The position numbers and the translations under genes were made by a program. From Favolaschia claudopus (taxonomy: Eukaryota; Basidiomycota; Agaricomycetes; Agaricales; Mycenaceae), in NCBI GenBank assembly GCA_037176885.1, contig JAWWNJ010000032.1, positions 930,001 through 994,000 of the forward strand: a stretch of DNA of 64,000 nt, given 5' to 3'. The notes below the pieces were generated by a model. That model did not search any database. It saw only the letters and a program-made list of their open reading frames with translations, and was not told the DNA's origin. Position 1 is the stretch's first letter, and each line of letters begins with the position of its first letter. Positions 56,613-64,000 of the stretch are shown here, one piece after another.

Positions 56613-56624
56613 TCAACTGGGTGG
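56462..56624. repeat. Inverted repeat with arms of about 36 bp
   Basis: Left arm 56462-56500 (CCACCCAGTTGAATGACTTC...AGTGGATGCA) and right arm 56589-56624 are reverse complements, except for two mismatches and a 3-nt gap. The spacer is 88 bp. A transcript would form a long hairpin. It lies about 95 bp before the histidyl-tRNA synthetase start, within its promoter region. Confidence 0.8.
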
Positions 56625-56717
56625 TGTTGTAGAAATCTGAAAGCAAGGGCCGGGTGTGACACCCTGTGACACTGCTTGTGCGACTTGTCCTGAGTCACAA
56701 AAATTTGCTTAAATTGG

Positions 56718-59045
56718 ATGCTTCATCGTTTCGCATCTCATCGATTACCTTTGCTTCGTTTCGCCAGACGGTCCCTGTCTATGGCCTCTATCGAATCTGT
56801 TTCTGAACAAATCGCCACCCAAACTGCCCTGTTCAACCAGCTGCGCCTTCAAAATGCCGAACCCGCTTTGATAGACGAAGCGAAAAAGAAACTTGGGGAG
56901 CTCAAGAAATCTCTGGCATTGTCAAAAAGCTCGGATGGCTCTGGCAGCAAGGAAGCAGCGAAAAAACGCGAACGTCTGTTGTTAAAGACCGCCAAGGTTG
57001 GTAGAAACGCGACGAATCATCACTAGCATCTCAATTACTCAAACTAGGCTCGCAGGGCACACGCGATTATGGCCCCTCAGAGATGTTTTGCCGGGAGAGC
57101 ATAGAACGGATAGTCAAGGAGTGCTTCACAACATTCGGCGGCAGCTGTCTCGATACACCCGTCTTTGAGCGCAAAGACATCTTAACCGGCAAATACGGCG
57201 AAGATGCAAAGCTTATTTTCGATCTTATGGACCAAGGTGGTGAGCAGTTGGCGCTGCGCTACGACCACACTGTTCCGCTTGCAAGATACCTTGCCATGGC
57301 CGGGGCAACGAATCCTCAGTCCAAGATATGGCAAGTTGGCAAGGTTTACCGAAGAGATAACCCCGTTGTCTCGAAGGGTCGTATGCGTGAGTTCTCGCAA
57401 GCGGTCAGTGCCTACTTTTACCTTTTTTGCGCGCATTTGTCTCATTGGAAACTCAGGACTTCGATATTTGCGGAACCTGGGATCCCATGATTCCAGACGG
57501 CGAAATCATTAGTCTTATATGCACAATCCTCACGAAGCTGGATGTTGGCGAATTTACCGTCAAGGTTCGTCAATTTATCAGGGGCAGTCAGAGTAGCGGA
57601 TTCAGCCACGATTCTTGCATATGAAACGATTTTGTGGTCAACTAAATTCAGCCTCACACCTGGCTGAAAGGCTCCGAATCGTTCCCAGGCCCGCGCGAGA
57701 ATTCTCTACTCTGACTGCCCTCATCGTTTCTTCGTACATAGCTTGGCTCACGATACCCGAGTAGCTAAACCACCGCAAAATACTAGACGGAATCTTCGAA
57801 GTCTGTGGCGTCCCATCAGACAAAATCCGAGCTATATCATCAGCAGTCGACAAGCTGGACAAGGTAATTCACACTTCACACCCTTTGCGTCGCTGACTCG
57901 AAGTATAGCTCCCCTGGGCCGAAGTCAAGAAGGAGATGACCACGGAGAAGGGACTCGACGAGGGCGTCGCCGACAAAATTGGTGAATACGTCAAATACAA
58001 AGGTGCGTTGTTCCATACTTGTCCCCGCCGTGCTAACGCTCTCCAGGTCGAGAAGACCTCCTCGAGCAGCTCAAGGTGGATGAGACGCTCATGGCCAATG
58101 AAAGCGCCAAGCAGGGTATAACGGACATGGGTCTGTTGTTCACGTATCTCCGGGCATACGGTGTCCTCGACAAGGCAAGATTACAACCACCACTCACTTT
58201 CACGCACACTCACACGACACACACAGATCTCATTCGACCTCTCCCTCGCGCGTGGGCTCGATTATTACACCGGCGTCATCTACGAAGCCGTCGTCGAAGC
58301 CTCCGCACCCCCAGGCTTCGCCGCTTCCGCCACCGCCACCTCCACCCCCGCACCCACCCCCGACGCTCCCAAGAAAAAATCGAAAAAGCCCAACGCCAAC
58401 AACGACGACGAGGAGGAAATCGACGAATCGCAAGTCGGCGTCGGCTCTATCGCCGCAGGCGGGCGGTACGACAACCTCGTGGGGATGTTCACCGCGGCGG
58501 CGGCGGCGGACGGGAAGAAAGTCGCTGGTTTACCGTGTATTGGGATCAGCTTTGGGTTGGACAGGATTTTCGCATTGGTGTGGCCGAAGTGGGTTGTTAA
58601 GGGGGGGCGGTGCAAGGAGACGATGGTGTATGTGATGGCGGCGGGGGATGGGTTGCTTGAGGAGCGGATTGGGCTGGTGAGGGAGTTGAGGGAGGTTGGG
58701 ATTAAGGTGAATTTTCCTTGTCTTTTGGTAGCTGTCCGCCTCGAGGAGTGGCGACTGACAATTACGTTTGCGCAGACCGACTTCCTCGCGAAGAAGAAAC
58801 CCAAACTTAATGCGCAGTTTGCGGCTGGGGAACAAGACGAAGTGCCCTTTGCGATCATCCTCGGCGCAGACGAGCTGAAGAGCGGGAATGTGAGGGTAAA
58901 AGAGCAGAAGTGGGAGATTGTTGGGGATAAGAAGGTGAAGATACAGGCGGGAGAGGGGGATAACGGGAGGGTGGTAAGGCGGGATGAGTTGGTGGAGTGG
59001 ATAAAGGGTACATCGACTTATAAGGAGTGGCTTGCTCAGAACTAG
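56718..59045 (+). CDS. HTS1: Histidyl-tRNA synthetase, probably dual-targeted
   Basis: Class II synthetase charging tRNA-His. The first ATG adds 21 residues, [20 protein letters not shown], a typical mitochondrial presequence. A second ATG (56781, [10 protein letters not shown]) would yield the cytosolic form, the arrangement known for yeast HTS1. Residues 25-80 form a WHEP-like helical hairpin. Then come motif 1 ([19 protein letters not shown]), the [10 protein letters not shown] region, motif 2 ([18 protein letters not shown]), the His-specific [13 protein letters not shown] and [13 protein letters not shown], motif 3 ([13 protein letters not shown]), and the anticodon-binding domain ([16 protein letters not shown]). 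A low-complexity insert of about 45 residues ([21 protein letters not shown]) separates the two His motifs. Confidence 0.92.
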
Positions 59046-59276
59046 AGAATCTGACTTCAATCTATCTTCTGCTTTCTTTTCTGTGTACGGTGGCCGCTCA
59101 TCGACTCGATAACTAAGCATCAACTTGTGCAGAACCATTGATTTCGCCACCAATCTCATGGTGATCATTGTTCGGTAACGTCGAGGGACGCAAGTAATAG
59201 CGTCTTCATTGCGCGGAACGGGAAGCGCCTGAAGGAGGCGATGGTGGGAGGCTGAGCGTGCACGAATTGCGCGGGA

Positions 59277-60491
59277 TCAACGCACGACAGACTGGTCATC
59301 TCGCGGTCTCGGCCAGCCCCACAGTTGTCGGATCCACTTCTCCATATCGATTTTTTGCCCCATGCTATCGACCACCCATGGATGAGCCAAAAGGTCCATG
59401 GGCATCGGCCGTGTCTGCGCATCCACAGTCAACCTGTAACTCACTCAGTATATGACGCGCAAAGCGAAAACACCATACCAACTTACATCTGCTTGATAAA
59501 GTCCTTCACGCCATCAGACCATTCCATCCCCGGCTCGTCTTCCAATTGCGGAGGCTAGGAGATGAGATGGTGAATTTTGATCTTGTAACAGCGGGGAAAC
59601 GACTCGTACCTTGTCGTTTACGATGGACTGCAGTACTTCGAGAATAGACAGATCGCCAGAGTACGGATAACGCTGCTGTGCCAGTTCTAGCAAGCAGAGG
59701 CCTGTTGACCAGACATCGGCTCGAATCGTGTAGCTGTCACCAAGAATCCTCTCAGGCTATGCGTACAACAACGTCAGCTGAATTGTGAGCAGAGAAAAGG
59801 GTGTCAATTACAGCCATATAAAAGGTCATGTTCGAGCTCAGGCGAGAGCCTTCAGACACCCTTTCAAGGCTCGCCAAGGCGATGGAATCGCAGAGCTTGA
59901 TGACACCCGCTCTCGTCAGCAGGATATTGGAGGGATGGATGTTGCAGTGCGTGGTCTTTCTGGAATGAAGATAAGCCAGACCTTGGAGGATCTAGATGCC
60001 CAGAAAATAGTTGAGGTACGCCGCGACATTAGTAAGGTGTCAGACACACGTACACCATCTGCTAGATTCCCTGCAATTCTTTCTCCGATTCTCTCTCCGA
60101 GAATGGCATTACGCTCCTTGAGGCGCGTACCGATGTCTTCCAAGCTTCTGCCTTCCGCAAACTCCGTAAGTATTTCGATCCTGCGCGACGAGGGAAGCAT
60201 GTATGCGCCGTAGAACGAGATAATATTCGGGTGTTCGTTGGAAATCAGCAAAAGATCGTGAAGGAGCTGCTTCATGGGCGGCGCGCGGTAGACAGTAAAA
60301 GTCCTTCTGACCATTATCTGGCCTGTCGCCTTCTCTCTGATTTTGTGAACCGCGCTGTTGCGTTCGTCAAGACAATCGACCACGTCAAAGTCATCGTCCC
60401 CCCAGGCGAAATTTGTTGAAACAGCTCCGATGAGGGGGCGTTGGCCGTTTTGATCTGTGTCGGACGATGGCTCGGGGTTGTGCATTGACAT
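59277..60491 (-). CDS. STE7/MAPKK-like protein, predicted pseudokinase
   Basis: Overall sequence follows fungal MAPK kinases: [83 protein letters not shown] and the C-terminal [13 protein letters not shown]. The catalytic residues are changed. The glycine loop (usually GEGxGG) reads LDERNSA. The invariant lysine in MARKT is arginine (MVRRT). The catalytic HRDIKPSN is HCNIHPSN, losing the Asp base and Lys. DFG is DSI. It is therefore probably inactive and acts as a scaffold or decoy in a MAPK pathway. The first ATG is at 60491 (MSMHNPEP). Length about 330 residues in five exons. Confidence 0.85.
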
Positions 60492-60779
60492 GTTCAAGAA
60501 CGCGCAGGGGTACTCTTTGAAGGAATTTGAAGCGCTTTAGGCTGAGCCTATAGATGGACAATATGAATCCAGAACCAGGGCAACGCGATACAGCCATAGT
60601 CGTGATAAAGCAGATTCATGGAGGACATACAATGTGACATATGTAACAACATGTGCGTAAACTCAATCCCGCCTATAGTCAGGCCTGCTCAGGTTAGTAT
60701 GTTGAATTACGAGTGAGGAGTTTCCGAGTCTAGCACCTCGAATAGAGCATTTCATACACAACATTCCTAACAAGATTTT

Positions 60780-62479
60780 TTACAAAATACATTTCCAGTT
60801 CGCAGCGTCCTTAACGCTTCCTTTTTTCGTGAACACATCATGGAAGGGGAAACGACAATGCGCCCTCTGGAAGTCCACCCCCAACGCCTTCGTTTGATTG
60901 ACGAATGCAGTGCCCAAGATCGTATCTGGCGCAACTCCCTGCTCAACCCAACGTACCATAGCCGTAAGGACGTTCTGGTTGGGGTCGAGGCTGGCCACAG
61001 CGGATTCTGCGTCGCCAATCAACGTAAGGGATATGTTCTGTTCTGCGATGAAAGACTCAGAATGCTTACCCATGTTTCCAATGAACGTCGCACCCGGTCC
61101 TCCGGCACAATGTTGCATCCCACTGATCCTGAAGAAACGGTAGAAGTCGTCCAGAGCCGCAGGCGACATTTTCATGGTCTCCGAAACCAGCTCGTAATAT
61201 CGATTTGAGTTAAGACTCGAAATCAGCTGGTCTACTTGGCCATGATAGTGCAAAATCTTCGACCCTCGATTCCTAAACTTCGAGATGTCCCCTGAAAACG
61301 TGTTGATACCACCAATATTCTGCTTCTGCGCGAAAAGAATCTCGTCCGGCGTGAGCATAGTGGTGTTGAACGCTGGATCGTTGAAGACCGCGAATCGGAA
61401 CCAGTTATCCGCGAACAAGAATTGAGTGGGACCACCATATATTTGAAATATCTGCCCAAGGAGCCCAGGACCGAATTCAAGAGCGGGGTAGATGAAGGTC
61501 CCCTTGGCGAATACGGGGGAGAAAACGGCGCGCACGGTGTCCACCTGCTGGCTGGTGAGGCAGGCTGAGGTTTGTCCTGGAGCACATATCAGGGCCTCGG
61601 GGTTGAAGTGACAGCGCGAAGGTTCCTCGATGATACCATCCACGGCGCCGTCCAGTCCGTCGCACTGCGATAGAATGCCTGCGTCCACAACAGGCCATAA
61701 AGATTGAGGCGGGAAGTTGGGACCAGCATTTTTAATGAGGGGGAAGAACATCCCGGCCCAAGCCTGGAGTCCTGTCGAGATCCAATCGTTCATCATTTCA
61801 CTCATGCAACACTCTGGGCCAAAAACTTGCCTGTGAATGCAAATGCAGGAGCACCCGCAACGATCCCGTCAAACTCATCCGGGAAATCCTGCGCCATTTT
61901 CCAACCCTGCCGACCGCCTGTCGAGCACCCGAAATAATAACTCTTCGTCTGTGCCTTGCCAAAGAATTCTCGAGTGATCTGTTTCCCGACTTGTGCGCTC
62001 GTCAACAAAGCGCGAAACACAAAGTCGTCCACGACGTCGATGTTGTTCAGGAACAACGTGCCATTCTGCCCGGAGTGACCGTTGTCGGACCCCGTCGTGG
62101 CGAACCCCAGGGAGGCTCCATAATCCATGTCGTTGAATTGGATGCAGCCGCCGATACCGCCATTTCCGGTGGCGAGGAAACGGCCGGTCCAGTTTGACGG
62201 TAGCCAAGCCTCCATGACGGTGCGCGAACGGGCAGAGGTCGCGACCGTCAACATAACTCGACATATGTCCGAAGAAACCAGCTGAGGCTGGGTCCCACAC
62301 GTCGGGTCGGCATTTGGGAAGGTCAAAGTTGTGCCAGCCGCGACGAAAGTAGTGCTGGAGATCGTGGCGTTGGGAATAGAAAGCCTCGATGCGAGGGAGT
62401 TACACGACTCCTGGAACTGCGCAGAAACATGGATGCTGGCGGCGAAGATAGTAGCTGCAGTGAAGAGGTTGAACCTCAT
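60780..62479 (-). CDS. Secreted tannase/feruloyl esterase family enzyme
   Basis: Starts MRFNLFTAATIFAASIHVSA, a clear signal peptide with cleavage expected after VSA. The family hallmark CS-D-HC is present: nucleophile in GCSTGGRQG (with preceding YYFGCS), the acid in HYHGQVDQLIS, and SGMQHCAGGPG with the disulfide cysteine next to the catalytic His. Enzymes of this family release ferulic or gallic acid from plant wall and tannin esters. The middle is joined by a GC-AG intron of 59 nt (61772-61830, donor AG|GCAAGT) that turns GAPAFAFT-GLQAWAGMFFP into one frame; without splicing the frame ends at once. Length about 540 residues; the end CIL is preceded by WK. Confidence 0.9.
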
Positions 62480-63212
62480 CTTGGCCCACGCTTGAAACAA
62501 GAACAACTCAATCCTTGTGTAAAGCATAGCCCCGTGTCGCCGTTATTTCTATGCGCCAGCCTGAGTCAAGTGATGGACGCGATGAAGTGTAGGCGTGAGA
62601 TCCCATGACTTCAACTTAGAGAAACCCCCGAGTACATCGGACGCCTCGCACACATTTAGCTCGCTGTTCCTGCGCACAGACCTGTCGCTGAAAGAATAGC
62701 CGGAGTCATGACTACTTTGCGTCGAAAGGCATGAGCATAAGACCTAGGAATAGCCAGCAGCTGGCTATCGCAATATTAACCCAGGAACAGTTTCGTCGGC
62801 CGTCCCACTGTCTGTCGTCCAGATGGTGGAGCGGGAAAAGATGGGATTTTTTTTCGGATATGTCGCTGACGAATGTCGAGTCTGCTAGACAATGCTAGTA
62901 GCCCATAATAGAAGTACTGGAAGCTATCGGGAGGCTGGACAGGAATCCGGTTGCTTGGGGTTTGCCAGTGGACACCTTGGAATTTCACCAGGGTCCTATG
63001 GCATTATTTATCGGCAAATATTCGAACTCTGAGTTGCGAAGTCGCAACAATCCAGACGGGCTGTTTCGGCCGACACGTTGAAGTGAGTCCATGAACACCA
63101 TGGTTGATGACCGAAGTCCGAACTTCCTAATCGGGAGACGAGATGCAATGTTCTTTACCGCAAACTTGCAAGACGAGCTCAAGACTCCTGGCGCCATCAG
63201 CCACAGTTCCCC
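62480..63212. other. Divergent intergenic region
   Basis: About 730 bp between the start of the tannase-family gene and the next plus-strand promoter. Open frames here are short and unremarkable. Confidence 0.4.
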
Positions 63213-63219
63213 TATATAA
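63213..63219 (+). promoter_or_regulatory. TATA box of the partial gene at the right edge
   Basis: TATATAA, 66 bp upstream of the first ATG at 63279 (AAATGACCATGG). Confidence 0.45.
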
Positions 63220-63278
63220 AGCAATATCTGGCACACTGTGGACGCCATCAACCACACCGCTCACTCAGAATCGCCGAA

Positions 63279-64000
63279 ATGACCATGGTCAAATCTCTTT
63301 TCTTCAAGTCCTCTCATCGACTCTGCTTCTCCCTCTTTGCCCCAATCCTTCACTGGAAAAATGGCTGTTCGTCATTGAAGTCTTTTTTGCGATTCTCTGG
63401 ATACTGATTCTGAGCTCAGACGAATGAGAATCACAACAACATCCCTCCTGGGTTTCAGATTATCCACCAATTTCGGCGATTCCTCGTCGACCACCCGGAA
63501 TACAACAACATTCCGGCAGCCCTTCCTTCAACGCCGACTCCCGCAGCCAGAACTGGCGCCTCTGCGGAGGATGAAAATCGGGACAATAGTGCAGGTGCGT
63601 TGCAAACCCGTCAGAATGAAATTTGACACTAAATTTGAGCACTTTCAGCTCCTGTCCGCGATCGCTATGAGAGCGCACGCGCTCAAACACAGGCACTCGT
63701 AGCTCCGCCATCCTATCAGTCCGCTCTGGGTCCAGCCACCCTTGCACCTTCGAATCCTCGTCACGTCAATCAAGAAAGACTCGGAGTCTCCAATCTCAAT
63801 ACCTCTGCCGTCAATCGTGACCGCGTCAATCACGCTCTCGCCACCCTTCCTCGCAGCTCGACATCTTCTCTCGCCGTTCGCAATCGACGCACCAGAGGTC
63901 CAGCACGCGGAGGGCCGGTCCTCGCGAGCCGCCCGCAGCGACGAGCTATTCCAGATGTTTCCCACTGCCTCGAGGCAAATGCAGACACTCCGACAGCCAG
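63279..64000 (+). CDS. Start of an unknown gene, truncated by the window end
   Basis: From about 63430 the plus strand encodes TNENHNNIPPGFQIIHQF, RRFLVDHPEYNNIP, an Ala/Pro/Thr-rich stretch, and after a 53-nt intron (GTGCGT...TTTCAG near 63595-63650) APVRDRYESARAQTQALVAP-PSYQSAL, then Arg/Ser-rich sequence up to the window edge. The joining of the first ATG to this exon, perhaps through an intron ending at 63428, is not settled. No domain is recognised; the visible part looks disordered. The gene continues beyond position 64000. Confidence 0.5.

Noticed and set aside
58530..59168. Open frame of 212 codons on the minus strand over the HisRS 3' end
   Set aside because: It lies opposite conserved HisRS motifs that are clearly coding; the minus frame has no recognisable content.
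1..64000. CRISPR arrays, bacterial operons, prophage or plasmid features
   Set aside because: The window is intron-rich fungal nuclear DNA; no regularly spaced repeats, Shine-Dalgarno-led gene runs or phage genes were seen.

Overview
This window is nuclear DNA from a basidiomycete fungus, most likely a mushroom-forming agaricomycete. Genes are split by many very short introns of about 42-60 nt with GTRNGY-type donors. They lie on both strands, 0.2-1 kb apart, with no operons. The families are typical of Agaricomycetes: an ExxR/FxxGxRxC cytochrome P450, a GT90/CAP10 glycosyltransferase, F-box-like proteins, a tannase/feruloyl esterase, and lineage-restricted hypothetical proteins. All assignments come from reading the sequence; no database was searched.

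Layout. Positions 1-4.2 kb hold three tRNA-like (SINE-type) repeats, one copy of a dispersed element called R here, and a gene of unknown function (2571-4078, minus) with a duplicated exon. Then come a P450 (minus, 4479-6741), a Ctr copper transporter (7590-8426), mitochondrial ribosomal protein bL31 (minus, 9112-9567), an Ark/Prk (NAK) kinase with a very long low-complexity tail (9743-13978), a GT90 enzyme (14343-16743), a sugar transporter (minus, 16950-19713) and exonuclease V (20593-22615). From 23.5 to 33.5 kb lie an F-box-like gene with a reading-frame break, a nucleotidyltransferase-like gene, and a block of three lineage-specific genes: A (26486-27757, minus), B (28042-32443, plus) and C (32681-33445, minus). 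Next are an alpha/beta hydrolase (34575-35585), a 3-hydroxyisobutyrate-dehydrogenase-like gene (35879-37387), the tRNA/rRNA cytidine acetyltransferase KRE33/NAT10 (minus, 37563-41404) and a paralog of the first unknown gene (minus, 42042-43191). A repeat-rich 2.5 kb follows. The last part carries an F-box/LRR gene, SRP14, a conserved hypothetical protein, a CNNM/Mam3 transporter-like protein, histidyl-tRNA synthetase, a MAPKK-like protein that has lost its catalytic residues, a secreted tannase-family esterase and the start of a gene that runs off the window.

Most genes are unrelated housekeeping or accessory genes. I see no biosynthetic cluster, CRISPR array or provirus. The most unusual signals are these. 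(1) Element R, about 90 bp, occurs five times; in at least three copies it lies 40-240 bp upstream of a start codon in the same orientation relative to the gene, although the genes belong to two unrelated families. (2) Two diverged paralogs each carry R upstream, and one has a tandemly duplicated exon plus intron. (3) A decayed tandem duplication of the KRE33-R-SINE region lies at 43.3-45.6 kb. (4) The MAPKK-like protein is a predicted pseudokinase. (5) The A-B-C gene block may be a transposon-derived or undescribed multigene module. (6) A perfect 20-bp palindrome combines a CRE site with two MluI boxes.
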